A stretch of DNA of 64,000 nt from Chimaeribacter coloradensis (GTDB lineage: Bacteria > Pseudomonadota > Gammaproteobacteria > Enterobacterales > Enterobacteriaceae): NCBI RefSeq assembly GCF_002858715.1, contig NZ_PJZH01000005.1, positions 62,001 to 126,000 of the forward strand, given 5' to 3'. The notes under the pieces are model-generated. The model saw only the letters and a list, made by a program, of their open reading frames with translations, made no database searches and was not told where the DNA came from. Every line of letters starts with the position of its first letter. Positions within the stretch are counted from its first letter, which is position 1. Positions 55,916-64,000 of the stretch are shown piece by piece. The position numbers and the translations under genes are program-made.

Positions 55916-56611
55916 ATGATTTACTTACGTAAAGCAGAAGATCGCGGCCACGCTAACCACGGCTGGCTGGACAGCTGGCACACCTTCTCATTCGCTAATT
56001 ATTACGACCCGAGCTTTATGGGCTTCTCGGCGCTGCGGGTGATTAACGAAGATGTGATCGATGCCGGGCAGGGGTTCGGCACCCACCCGCACAAAGACAT
56101 GGAAATCCTGACCTACGTGCTCTCCGGCACTGTGGAGCACCAGGACAGCATGGGCAACAAAGAGCAGATCCATGCGGGTGAGTTCCAGATCATGAGCGCC
56201 GGCACCGGCGTGAAACACTCGGAGTACAACGGCCGCGACGACGCGCCGCTGCACCTCTACCAGATCTGGATCATCCCGGACACCCAGGGCCTGCCGCCGC
56301 GCTATGAGCAGCGGATGTTCGATGCCCCGCAGGGCCGCCAGCTGGTGCTGTCACCGGATGCACGGGACGGTTCGCTGAAAGTGTTCCAGGACATGACCTT
56401 GTCGCGCTGGGCGCTGAAACAGGGTGAGCAGGGCAGCTATGAGATTGAAAACGGCCGCCGCATCTGGATTCAGGTGGTACGCGGTGCCGTGACGGTCAAC
56501 GGCCAGCCCGCCGGGAAAAGTGACGCCTTCGCCATCTGGGATGAAGCCCATCTCGAGATCCAGGCCGGTGAAGAGAGTGAAGTGCTGCTGTTTGACCTGC
56601 CGCCGGTGTAA
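55916..56611 (+). CDS. yhhW: Pirin-family quercetinase YhhW
   Basis: A 231-residue bicupin that matches E. coli YhhW, a pirin with quercetin 2,3-dioxygenase activity. Metal ligands are in GFGTHPHKDMEIL and GTGVKHSEYN of the first cupin. The ATG at 55916 follows GAGGAGAA; it gives the same N-terminus, MIYLRKA, as E. coli. yhhX, which lies between yhhW and ryhB in E. coli, is missing here. Confidence 0.95.
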   Translation: MIYLRKAEDRGHANHGWLDSWHTFSFANYYDPSFMGFSALRVINEDVIDAGQGFGTHPHKDMEILTYVLSGTVEHQDSMGNKEQIHAGEFQIMSAGTGVKHSEYNGRDDAPLHLYQIWIIPDTQGLPPRYEQRMFDAPQGRQLVLSPDARDGSLKVFQDMTLSRWALKQGEQGSYEIENGRRIWIQVVRGAVTVNGQPAGKSDAFAIWDEAHLEIQAGEESEVLLFDLPPV

Positions 56612-56639
56612 TACCCGCGGCTTACAACAGCTGACGTGA

Positions 56640-56671
56640 AAAGGGCGATGCGCAGGCATCGCCCTTTTTTA
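56640..56671 (+). terminator. Terminator of yhhW
   Basis: AAGGGCGATG/CATCGCCCTT stem followed by T-run. Confidence 0.85.
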
Positions 56672-56813
56672 GTGTTCAGAAGGTGTGGGCTGCCTCGCCC
56701 GGGGTGACTTAATCGCCATGCTGCCGCACAGAATGCTAAGAGCAGGCTAAACTAACATCATGACAGGGTTACGATTACTGATGGCGAGAGCAAAAATAAG
56801 GAGATAAGCGACT

Positions 56814-56984
56814 ATGTTGATGACATTTGCCGTAATGAGCTGGGTCTGTAGCCTGATCACCGGCGGCTGCATTGTGAACTGGAAGAACAAGCAAAACTCC
56901 GACAGCCGCATCGCAATGATTGTTGCCGTCGCGGTCACGGTGATTGTGTGCGGTATCTACCTGGTGGTGTTGATGAAATACTGA
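56814..56984 (+). CDS. 56-residue two-helix membrane protein
   Basis: A short reading frame with AAGGAG about 10 nt before the ATG. The product has a hydrophobic segment at residues 3-21 (MTFAVMSWVCSLITGGCIV), a polar loop NWKNKQNSDSRIA, a second hydrophobic segment (MIVAVAVTVIVCGIYLVVLM), and ends KY. This hairpin layout with a basic loop is typical of small inner-membrane proteins. No family is recognised. It has its own space between yhhW and the PTS operon. Confidence 0.65.
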   Translation: MLMTFAVMSWVCSLITGGCIVNWKNKQNSDSRIAMIVAVAVTVIVCGIYLVVLMKY

Positions 56985-57156
56985 CATGCCAGATGCCTGC
57001 CCGGGTAACGGGCCCGTTGCGCGCTGACCGGCGCGCAGTGATTTTCCATCCCCTCCCTTCTGTTAGTCCCCCGTTAGCCCGCCGTGAATGGGTTGATGAA
57101 TATTTAAGCGCAATCCGTGAAGCACTTCACAATGGTAACAGGGTGTTTGCCGGAAA

Positions 57157-57174
57157 TTTGAAAGCGCTCCCAAA
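57157..57174. promoter_or_regulatory. LacI-family operator-like palindrome upstream of the PTS operon
   Basis: TTTGAAAGCGCTCCCAAA, an imperfect palindrome with a CG centre, of the type bound by GalR/LacI regulators. Confidence 0.6.
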
Positions 57175-57188
57175 TTCCGGGCGCAGTA

Positions 57189-57206
57189 ATGGAAACCGGT
57201 TTCCAT
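57189..57206. promoter_or_regulatory. AscG-like operator
   Basis: ATGGAAACCGGTTTCCAT, a perfect 18-bp palindrome containing GAAACCGGTTTC, the core of the E. coli AscG site. It lies 109 bp before the EIIC gene. The LacI-family gene at 60478-61398 is the likely binder. Confidence 0.75.
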
Positions 57207-57314
57207 GTCTGTTTCAAATAGAACCCGGCCCAGAGGCCACGGCTGGAATATGGCATGCAGCATAGCGGTAACATGCCCGATTCTTCTTTTTGAACGACTG
57301 AACGGGGTAGGGTT

Positions 57315-58637
57315 ATGAGCAGCTTATATCAGGCGATGGTGGAGGTAATTGAACAGAAAATTACCCCACTGGCCGGGGCACTGGGTCAGCAAAAGTACAT
57401 TATCGCCATCCGCGACGGCTTTACTTCGGCATTGCCGTTTATGATCATCGGCTCCTTTATGCTGGTGTTTATCTTCCCGCCGTTCGCCGCCGATACCACT
57501 CTCGGCTTCGCCCGCGCCTGGCTGGACTTCTCCCTGCGTTACCGCGAACAGCTGATGCTGCCGTTCAACCTCAGCATGGGGGTGATGACCTTCTTCATCG
57601 CCGTCGGTATCGGCTCGAGCCTCGGCAAACAGTACCAGCTCGACCCGATCATGACCGGGCTGCTGGCGCTCAGCGGCTTTTTGCTGGTGGCTGCCCCCTA
57701 CCATGACGGCCAGATCTCCACGCAATACTTCTCCGGCCAGGGCATTTTTACCGCCATCCTGACCGGCATCTACTGCACCGAGGTCTACCACTTCCTGAAG
57801 CGGCGCAACATCACCATCCGGTTGCCGAAAGAGGTGCCGACCGGCGTGGCGCGGTCGTTTGAGATCCTGATCCCGGTGATCGTCATCGTCGCCACCCTGC
57901 ACCCGCTTAACCTGCTGATCGAATCCACCACCGGCATGATCATCCCGGAAGCGATTATGCACCTGCTGGCCCCGCTGGTCTCCGCGTCGGACTCCCTGCC
58001 GGCCATCCTGATTTCGGTGCTGATCTGCCAGATCCTCTGGTTTGCCGGTATCCACGGCGCGCTGATTGTCACCGGCATCATGAACCCGTTCTGGATGACC
58101 AACCTGGCGCTGAACCAGAGCGCATTGTCCGCCGGGGGCGCGCTGCCGCACATCTATTTACAGGGCTTCTGGGACCACTACCTGCTGATCGGCGGCGTCG
58201 GCTCCACGTTGCCGCTGGCGTTCCTGCTGCTGCGCAGCCGGGCCATTCACCTGCGCACCATCGGCAAGATGGGCGTGGTGCCGAGCTTCTTCAACATCAA
58301 CGAACCGATCCTGTTCGGCACGCCGATTATCATGAACCCGGTGCTGTTCCTGCCGTTCATCCTGGTGCCGATGCTGAACGCCACCTTTGCCTATATCGCC
58401 ACCAAGCTGGGCTGGGTCGCGCAGGTGGTGTCGCTGACGCCGTGGACCACCCCGGCACCGATCGGGGCCTCCTGGGCGGCCAACTGGGCCTTCAGCCCGG
58501 TGATTATGTGCCTGTTCTGTATGGTGCTTTCCGCAGTGATGTACTACCCGTTCCTGAAAGCCTACGAACGTACCCTGTTGCGCCAGGAGCAGGAAAACGC
58601 CCAACAGGAACGCGCCGGCGTCGCGCTCAGCCAGTAA
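57315..58637 (+). CDS. PTS EIIC permease, lactose/cellobiose class
   Basis: A 440-residue membrane subunit of a cellobiose-type PTS (relatives CelB/ChbC). It has about ten hydrophobic segments and the substrate-site text GIHGALIVTGIMNPFWM and FFNINEPILFGTPIIMNP. It has no fused EIIB or EIIA domain. It is followed by a 6-phospho-beta-glucosidase and an EIIA gene, so a beta-glucoside such as cellobiose or an aryl-glucoside is the likely substrate. Confidence 0.9.
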   Translation: MSSLYQAMVEVIEQKITPLAGALGQQKYIIAIRDGFTSALPFMIIGSFMLVFIFPPFAADTTLGFARAWLDFSLRYREQLMLPFNLSMGVMTFFIAVGIGSSLGKQYQLDPIMTGLLALSGFLLVAAPYHDGQISTQYFSGQGIFTAILTGIYCTEVYHFLKRRNITIRLPKEVPTGVARSFEILIPVIVIVATLHPLNLLIESTTGMIIPEAIMHLLAPLVSASDSLPAILISVLICQILWFAGIHGALIVTGIMNPFWMTNLALNQSALSAGGALPHIYLQGFWDHYLLIGGVGSTLPLAFLLLRSRAIHLRTIGKMGVVPSFFNINEPILFGTPIIMNPVLFLPFILVPMLNATFAYIATKLGWVAQVVSLTPWTTPAPIGASWAANWAFSPVIMCLFCMVLSAVMYYPFLKAYERTLLRQEQENAQQERAGVALSQ

Positions 58638-58673
58638 CCCGGCTTTTGCCGTCAACCTAACGTGAGGGACAAC

Positions 58674-60122
58674 ATGCACTATCAGTTTCCGGACAATTTT
58701 TGGTGGGGCAGCGCCAGTTCGGCGCCGCAGACCGAGGGCGAAAGCCTGAACTTCGGCAAAAGCGAAACCATCTGGGATCGCTGGTTCCGCGAGCAGCCGG
58801 GGCGCTTCCACCAGCAGGTCGGCCCGCAACACACCTCGACCTTCTACCAGCACTGGCGCGAGGATATCGCGCTGTTAAAGCGCACCGGCCACAACAGCTT
58901 CCGCACTTCGATCTCCTGGGCGCGGCTGCTGCCAAACGGGCGCGGCGAACCCAACCCGCAGGCGGTGGCGTTCTATAACCAGGTGATTGACGAGCTGCTG
59001 GCGCAGGGCATCATGCCGTTTATCAACCTGTTCCACTTCGACATGCCGATGTGTCTGCAGGAGGAGGGCGGCTGGGAGAGCCGCGAGGTGGTGGCCGCTT
59101 ACGCGGACTACGCTGAGACCTGTTTTACGCTGTTCGGTGACCGCGTGGCGCACTGGTTTACCTTCAATGAGCCGGTGGTGCCGGTGGAGGGCGGTTACCT
59201 CTACGATTTCCACTACCCGAACGTGGTGGATTTCAGGCGCGCCGCCACCGTGGCCTACCACACCATGCTGGCCCATGCGGAGGCGGTGCGCCGTTTCCGC
59301 CGCTGGCAGCAGCAGCCGCAGGCCCACCCGGAGGCGCAGATCGGCATTATCCTCAACCTGACGCCCTCCTACCCACGTTCGCAGAACCCGGCGGACGTGA
59401 AGGCGGCGAATATCGCCGATCTGATGTTTAACCGCAGCTTCCTCGACCCGGCGCTGCGCGGCCACTACCCGGAAGAGCTGGTGGCGCTGCTGGGCGAGCA
59501 CGGGCAACTGCCGGAATGCCGCAGCGGTGACCGCGAACTGCTGGCGGAGGGCGTGGTGGATCTGCTCGGCATCAACTACTACCAGCCGCGCCGCATCAAA
59601 TGCCGCGACAGCCTGGTCAACCCCGACAGCCCCTTTATGCCGGAGTGGTTCTTTGAGAGCTACGAGATGCCGGGGCGCAAGATGAACCCCTACCGCGGCT
59701 GGGAAATCTACGAGCCGGGCATCTATGACATCCTCACCAACCTGCGGGAAAACTACGGCAACCCGCGCTGTTTCATCTCGGAAAACGGCATGGGCGTGGA
59801 GAACGAGCAGCGTTTCCTGCAACAGGGGCAGATTCAGGACGACTACCGGATCGAATTCGTGCGCGAGCACCTGATCTGGCTGCACCGCGGCATCCAGGAG
59901 GGGAGCCGCTGCCTCGGCTACCACATGTGGACCTTTATCGATAACTGGTCTTGGAGCAACGCTTACAAAAACCGGTACGGCCTGGTGCAGCTCGACCTGG
60001 CCAGCCAGCAGCGCACCGTGAAAAAGAGCGGCGAATGGTTCGCTGAGACGGCCGCCAATAATGGGTTTACCACCAACACCGGGTTTACCACGAACAACAC
60101 TGGGATTAAGGGAGAAGCATGA
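58674..60122 (+). CDS. GH1 6-phospho-beta-glucosidase
   Basis: A 482-residue glycoside hydrolase family 1 enzyme that would split the imported phospho-glucoside. The acid/base is E166 in TFNEPVV and the nucleophile E370 in ISENGMG. The N-terminal PDNFWWGSASSAPQTEGE is standard for the family. The ATG at 58674 follows GAGGGA. The tail has a short repeat (NNGFTTNTGFTTNNTGIKG) not expected in GH1 proteins. Its stop overlaps the next gene as ATGA. Confidence 0.93.
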   Translation: MHYQFPDNFWWGSASSAPQTEGESLNFGKSETIWDRWFREQPGRFHQQVGPQHTSTFYQHWREDIALLKRTGHNSFRTSISWARLLPNGRGEPNPQAVAFYNQVIDELLAQGIMPFINLFHFDMPMCLQEEGGWESREVVAAYADYAETCFTLFGDRVAHWFTFNEPVVPVEGGYLYDFHYPNVVDFRRAATVAYHTMLAHAEAVRRFRRWQQQPQAHPEAQIGIILNLTPSYPRSQNPADVKAANIADLMFNRSFLDPALRGHYPEELVALLGEHGQLPECRSGDRELLAEGVVDLLGINYYQPRRIKCRDSLVNPDSPFMPEWFFESYEMPGRKMNPYRGWEIYEPGIYDILTNLRENYGNPRCFISENGMGVENEQRFLQQGQIQDDYRIEFVREHLIWLHRGIQEGSRCLGYHMWTFIDNWSWSNAYKNRYGLVQLDLASQQRTVKKSGEWFAETAANNGFTTNTGFTTNNTGIKGEA

Positions 60123-60424
60123 TGAGAGATCTGGAAACGACCGTGATGGAGATTATTGTCAACGCCGGGCAGACGCGCAGCCTCTGTTTTGAGGCGCTGT
60201 ACGCCGCGCGCGAGGGCAATTTCGGGCAGGCGCAGGCACTGCTGAAAGAGGCAGACACCTACGCCCACGCCGCACACCGGGTGCAGACCCAGCTGATTGA
60301 GGAGGATGCGGGCGAGGGCAAAACGCCGATGACGCTGATTATGGTGCATGCCCAGGATCACCTGATGAATGCTATTCTGGCGCGCGAACTGATCGAAGAG
60401 ATGGTCAGGCTTTATCAGCGCTGA
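60119..60424 (+). CDS. PTS EIIA, lactose/cellobiose class
   Basis: A 101-residue EIIA of the LacF/CelC/ChbA type. The phosphorylated histidine is H77 in MVHAQDHLM, and the N-terminal VMEIIVNAGQTRSLCFEAL is the family helix. It overlaps the GH1 stop by four bases. An EIIB is needed between this protein and EIIC, but none is encoded in this window. Confidence 0.93.
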   Translation: MMRDLETTVMEIIVNAGQTRSLCFEALYAAREGNFGQAQALLKEADTYAHAAHRVQTQLIEEDAGEGKTPMTLIMVHAQDHLMNAILARELIEEMVRLYQR

Positions 60425-60477
60425 CATCCGGCGCGGGCGCGGCCCGCGTGCGGGTGGCCGCAGAAGGGGAACAGGCT

Positions 60478-61398
60478 ATGGCCAATATCAATGATGTGTC
60501 ACGGCTGGCGCAGGTTTCAAAAGCCACGGTGTCGCGGGTGCTCAGCGGCAGCCGGGGCGTGCGGCAGGAGAGCCGCGAGGCGGTGCTGCGGGCGGTGGAG
60601 ATCCTCGGCTATGAGCCGAACGCCATTGCCCAGTCACTCACCAGCCAGTCCACCGGCTGCGTCGGGGTGATCTGTGCCACCGAGCATATGCAGCAGGGCA
60701 CCGGTTACCTCTATGCATTGGAAGGGCAGTTGCGCCGCCATAACAAGCACCTGCTGTTGCGCTTCGCCAACGACCCGGACGGCGTGGCCCACGCGGTGCG
60801 GGAGCTGGGGCGCGGGCTGTGTGATGCGATGGTGGTGATCGGCGCACGCTTCCCCCTGCCGCCACTGCCGGAGAGCGTGCTGCTGCTTGACTGCCTCGCC
60901 CCGGCCGCCGCCAACAGCATCGGCGTGGATCACCGTTTCGCCGCTGAAACCGCCACCCGCTACTTGGTGGCGCAGGGGCGGCGCAACATCGCCCTGTTTA
61001 ACTACCCGGCGGGGGACGCCGCCGAAAACACCCTGCTGGGCTACCGGCAGGCACTGGAAAGCCACCTGATCCCTTACCACCGCCAGCGGCTGCCGGACGC
61101 CGGCCAGCCGGTGGCAACGGCGCTGGCCACACTGCTGAAGCACGACCCGGGCTGTAATGCGGTGCTGGTCACGGATGACCACCAGGGGCGCGAGGCGATG
61201 GCCGCACTGGCCGCGCTGCAACGTGCGGTGCCGCAGCAGGTGATGGTGTTCAGCCTCGGTGGCTCCCAGCCGCCGCCCGGTGCCGCGCCACTGCCTGCCA
61301 TCGCCTATTCCCTGGATACCCTGGCACGGCAGGTGGTAGAGCGGCTAGCCGGCGGCGGCCACAACACGCCGTTGCGCGGGCAGTTGTTCACCCCCTGA
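60478..61398 (+). CDS. LacI-family regulator, AscG-like
   Basis: A 306-residue regulator with an N-terminal LacI helix-turn-helix (ANINDVSRLAQVSKATVSRV, residues 2-21) and a periplasmic-binding-protein-like ligand domain. Its place after the PTS genes and the AscG-type operator before them suggest that it controls this operon. The start at 60478 has GGGGAACAGG upstream; a start ten codons earlier is not supported by the helix-turn-helix. Confidence 0.88.
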   Translation: MANINDVSRLAQVSKATVSRVLSGSRGVRQESREAVLRAVEILGYEPNAIAQSLTSQSTGCVGVICATEHMQQGTGYLYALEGQLRRHNKHLLLRFANDPDGVAHAVRELGRGLCDAMVVIGARFPLPPLPESVLLLDCLAPAAANSIGVDHRFAAETATRYLVAQGRRNIALFNYPAGDAAENTLLGYRQALESHLIPYHRQRLPDAGQPVATALATLLKHDPGCNAVLVTDDHQGREAMAALAALQRAVPQQVMVFSLGGSQPPPGAAPLPAIAYSLDTLARQVVERLAGGGHNTPLRGQLFTP

Positions 61399-61476
61399 GC
61401 GCCGGGTGCGCAATATCGCCGGGGCTTTTTTTTTGCTACACTAACGCCCCGCCCACCCTTACCCAGCGCGTTGATA

Positions 61477-62472
61477 ATGAAGAAAAAAAGGCCAGTGCTT
61501 CAGGATGTTGCCGACCGCGTCGGCGTCACCAAAATGACGGTGAGCCGTTTTCTGCGTAACCCGGACCAGGTTTCCGGGGCGTTGCAGGCCAAAATCTCCG
61601 CCGCGCTGGATGAGCTGGGCTACATCCCCAACCGGGCACCGGACATTCTCTCCAATGCCAAAAGCCGCGCCATCGGCGTGCTGCTCCCCTCCCTGACCAA
61701 CCAGGTGTTTGCCGAAGTGCTGCGCGGGATTGAGAGCGTCACCGACGCGCACGGCTACCAGACCATGCTGGCGCACTACGGCTACCATCAGCAGCGCGAG
61801 GAGCAGCGGCTCACCTCGCTGCTCTCCTACAACATCGACGGGCTGATCCTCTCTGAACGCCAGCACACGCTGCGCACGCTGAAGATGATTGAAGTGGCGG
61901 GGATCCCGGTGGTCGAGCTGATGGACTGCGTCTCACCCTGTCTGGATCTGGCGGTGGGGTTCAATAACTTCGAGGCAGCGCGCCAGATGACGCAGCAGAT
62001 CATCGGCCGCGGCCACCGCCACGTGGTCTACTTCGGCGCGCGGCAGGACGAAAGGACGCTGATCAAATACCAGGGCTACGAACAGGCGATGCGCGAGTCG
62101 GGGTTGCAGCCCGCCAGCGTGATGACCACGCGCTCCTCCTCCTACTCGGCGGGGGGCGAACTGTTGCGCCAGGCGCAGCAGCAGTACCCGAAGATCGACA
62201 GCATCTTCTGTACCAATGACGATCTGGCCGTGGGGGCGGTGTTTGAGTGCCAGCGGCAGGGGTTGCGCATCCCGCAGGATATGGCGGTGGCGGGTTTTCA
62301 CGGCCACGACATCGGCCAGTCGATGGAGCCGCGGCTCGCCAGTGTGCTGACGCCGCGTGAGAAGATGGGGCAGATCGGCGCGGAGCGGCTGCTGGCGCGG
62401 CTGCGCGGCGAAAACGTCACGCCGCGGATGATCGACGTCGGCTTTACGCTCTCACCGGGCGGCAGCATCTGA
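61477..62472 (+). CDS. gntR: Gluconate utilisation repressor GntR
   Basis: A 331-residue LacI-family repressor, the same length as E. coli GntR and nearly the same N-terminus (MKKKRPVLQDVADRVGVTKM). It binds gluconate and controls gntK and gntT. The ATG at 61477 is chosen by match with E. coli. Its ligand domain has VAVGFNNFEAARQMT-like text around residues 150-165 and ends LSPGGSI. Gene order differs from E. coli: gntK is inverted here. Confidence 0.95.
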   Translation: MKKKRPVLQDVADRVGVTKMTVSRFLRNPDQVSGALQAKISAALDELGYIPNRAPDILSNAKSRAIGVLLPSLTNQVFAEVLRGIESVTDAHGYQTMLAHYGYHQQREEQRLTSLLSYNIDGLILSERQHTLRTLKMIEVAGIPVVELMDCVSPCLDLAVGFNNFEAARQMTQQIIGRGHRHVVYFGARQDERTLIKYQGYEQAMRESGLQPASVMTTRSSSYSAGGELLRQAQQQYPKIDSIFCTNDDLAVGAVFECQRQGLRIPQDMAVAGFHGHDIGQSMEPRLASVLTPREKMGQIGAERLLARLRGENVTPRMIDVGFTLSPGGSI

Positions 62473-62491
62473 GCTGCCACCCGGCGCGCGC

Positions 62492-63010
62492 TTAACGCTG
62501 GTAGGCTTTCAGCGCCTCCACGCAGCGGCGCACCACTTCCTCGATGTCCGCCCCGTCGATATCCACAAACAGCACATCTTTTTCATCCGCGCCCGGCTCT
62601 TCCAGGGCGGCAAACTGCGTTTTCAGCAGGTCGGTCGGCATAAAGTGGCCGCTGCGCGCCTTCATACGCTCCAGGATCACCTCATAACTGCCCTTGAGAT
62701 AGAGAAACACCATCTTGTCATTGCCTTCGCGCAGCGCATCGCGGTAGCGGCGCTTCAGGGCGGAGCAGACGATAATGCCGTTCTCATTTTTATGGGCCAG
62801 GCTGTAGGCGGCGTCGCTCAGGCGAACCAGCCAGGGCGCGCGGTCCTCATCATTCAGCGGCGTACCGCTGCCCATTTTGTCGATATTGGCGCGCGGGTGC
62901 AGATCGTCGCCATCGATGAATTTGGCCTTGATGAGGCCTGCGACGCGGGCGCCGACGGTGGTTTTACCGCTGCCTGAAACGCCCATCAAGATAATGCTGT
63001 GTCCTGCCAT
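62492..63010 (-). CDS. gntK: Gluconokinase
   Basis: A 172-residue kinase that phosphorylates gluconate to 6-phosphogluconate. Walker A GVSGSGKTT is at residues 10-18, followed by FIDGDDLHPRANIDKM, CSALKRRYRD and ARSGHFMP. The N-terminus resembles E. coli IdnK, so it could be called either; position next to gntR favours gntK. It is convergent with gntR and divergent from gntT, with the operator at 63072-63099 shared. Confidence 0.93.
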   Translation of the reverse strand: MAGHSIILMGVSGSGKTTVGARVAGLIKAKFIDGDDLHPRANIDKMGSGTPLNDEDRAPWLVRLSDAAYSLAHKNENGIIVCSALKRRYRDALREGNDKMVFLYLKGSYEVILERMKARSGHFMPTDLLKTQFAALEEPGADEKDVLFVDIDGADIEEVVRRCVEALKAYQR

Positions 63011-63071
63011 AAGTTTGATCTCTATCTCAAAATGCGAATTTCGCCAGTGACTCGGGTTCCGTATCTTAGCA

Positions 63072-63099
63072 TGTTACCGGTATCATGATACCGGTAACA
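63072..63099. promoter_or_regulatory. Double GntR operator
   Basis: A perfect 28-bp palindrome made of two inverted TGTTACCGGTATCA elements; each contains the ACCGGTA core of GntR sites. It lies between gntK and gntT, about 60 bp before gntK and 190 bp before gntT. Confidence 0.88.
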
Positions 63100-63107
63100 A
63101 GGGGAGA

Positions 63108-63123
63108 TGTGACTACTATCACA
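63108..63123. promoter_or_regulatory. CRP-cAMP binding site of gntT
   Basis: TGTGACTACTATCACA, with both half-sites perfect, next to the GntR operator, about 170 bp before gntT. E. coli gntT is likewise CRP-dependent and GntR-repressed. Confidence 0.85.
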
Positions 63124-63290
63124 GGATAGAACACTCTCCTCTTTTCACATTTACATAACAGAAAGAACCGATTATTCACGCGTCGCCCGCGTGCTGAACC
63201 CTGCACCGTTCGCCTCGCCGGCAAACGTCTTATTGAAAACGAACGCGCCCCGACCCACGGGGAGAATGCGGTAAAAAGGTGGAAAACATT

Positions 63291-64000
63291 ATGCCCTTAG
63301 TCATCGTCGCGATTGGCGTTGTCCTGTTGCTGATACTTATGATCAAACTGAAATTAAACGGGTTTATCTCCCTGATCCTGGTCGCACTGGCGGTAGGCAT
63401 CATGCAGGGGATGCCGGTGGACAAAGTGATCGCCGCGATTAAAGCCGGCGTCGGCGGCACGCTCGGCAGCCTGGCGCTGATCATGGGCTTCGGGGCCATG
63501 CTCGGCAAACTGCTGGCGGACTGCGGCGGCGCGCAGCGCATCGCCACCACGCTGATCAACAAATTTGGCCGTGACTACATCCAGTGGGCGGTGGTGCTTA
63601 CCGGCTTTACCGTCGGTTTCGCGCTGTTCTACGAAGTGGGCTTTGTGCTGCTGCTGCCGCTGGTGTTTACCATCGCCGCCTCGGCGCGCATCCCGCTGCT
63701 CTATGTCGGCGTGCCGATGGCGGCCGCGCTTTCGGTGACCCACGGCTTCCTGCCGCCGCACCCGGGGCCGACGGCGATCGCCACCCTGTTCCACGCGGAC
63801 ATGGGCAAAACGCTGCTCTACGGCGCGCTGCTCGGCATCCCGACGGTGATCCTGGCCGGGCCGGTTTACGCCCGCTTCCTGAAAGGCATCGACAAGCCGG
63901 TGCCGCAGGGGATGTACAACCCGAAAGAGTTCACCGAAGCGGAGATGCCGAGCTTTGGCGTCAGCGTCGCGACCTCGCTGGTGCCGGTTATCCTGATGGC
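63291..64000 (+). CDS. gntT: High-affinity gluconate:H+ symporter GntT, N-terminal part
   Basis: The first 236 residues of a GntP-family permease, cut by the window edge. It matches E. coli GntT over this length: MPLVIVAIGVVLLLILMI at the start, VALAVGIMQGMPVDKVI, LIMGFGAMLGKLLADCGGAQ, VGFALFYEVGFVLLLPLVFT and HGFLPPHPGPTAIA. AGGTGG precedes the ATG at 63291. Regulated by GntR and CRP from the adjacent sites. Confidence 0.95.
   Translation, partial: MPLVIVAIGVVLLLILMIKLKLNGFISLILVALAVGIMQGMPVDKVIAAIKAGVGGTLGSLALIMGFGAMLGKLLADCGGAQRIATTLINKFGRDYIQWAVVLTGFTVGFALFYEVGFVLLLPLVFTIAASARIPLLYVGVPMAAALSVTHGFLPPHPGPTAIATLFHADMGKTLLYGALLGIPTVILAGPVYARFLKGIDKPVPQGMYNPKEFTEAEMPSFGVSVATSLVPVILM

Overview
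The window is a stretch of enterobacterial chromosome with high G+C. Gene content and order follow the Escherichia coli 76-79 min region (yhjG/yhjE/yhjD, gor, rlmJ, prlC, rsmJ, uspA, uspB, pitA, yhiN, then yhhY/ryhB/yhhW/gntR/gntK and a gntT-type permease). A complete myo-inositol regulon, a periplasmic gluconate dehydrogenase, mqo and a catechol-siderophore uptake cluster lie between these blocks. This fits a non-Escherichia member of Enterobacterales (Yersiniaceae or Erwiniaceae-like); I cannot fix the genus from sequence alone. No rRNA, tRNA, CRISPR array or insertion sequence was seen.

Layout. 1-6.4 kb: end of yhjG, two tandem small transcription units that look like a duplicated type I toxin-antitoxin module, cdh, yhjE, yhjD and a secreted alpha/beta hydrolase. 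6.4-14.8 kb: mqo, then a Fur-boxed TonB-dependent receptor and a lipoprotein/permease/permease/ATPase ABC operon for ferric catechols. 14.8-28.7 kb: gor, rbn, rlmJ, a YojI-type ABC exporter, prlC, rsmJ, an MlrA-like regulator, uspA, uspB, pitA, yhiN. 28.7-38.4 kb: three-subunit gluconate 2-dehydrogenase with a perfect CRP site upstream, yqjH/yqjI iron-reductase pair, a garP-like permease, and a dehydrogenase/esterase pair. 38.4-54.9 kb: myo-inositol genes iolI, iolT, iolA, iolB, iolR, iolC (kinase-aldolase fusion), iolD, iolG, iolH, iolE. 55.0-64.0 kb: yhhY, the small RNA ryhB, yhhW, a 56-residue membrane protein, a beta-glucoside PTS operon lacking an EIIB gene, gntR, gntK and the start of gntT.

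Two regions are not ordinary. (1) At 0.3-1.45 kb, two diverged tandem units each encode the same 42-residue peptide on the minus strand (four nucleotide differences, all synonymous). Divergently from each peptide gene lies a predicted ~100-nt RNA whose 5' end is complementary to that unit's own mRNA leader. The pairing segment differs between the units but matches within each, so the two pairs have kept separate specificities. (2) At 43.7-46.45 kb an A+T-rich island splits iolB from iolR. It carries one unrecognised 270-aa protein and four paralogous four-helix membrane proteins, two of them broken, and is bounded by two copies of the same terminator. It looks like an effector gene with an immunity-gene array, but that function is inferred from layout only.

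How the genes work together: gluconate can be oxidised in the periplasm by the dehydrogenase or imported by GntT and phosphorylated by GntK under GntR and CRP control. Inositol is imported by the IolT-like porter and degraded by IolG, IolE, IolD, IolB, IolC and IolA, probably under IolR, for which a recurrent AATGAAAT motif is a candidate operator. Iron starvation is read by Fur at the receptor, yqjH and ryhB.
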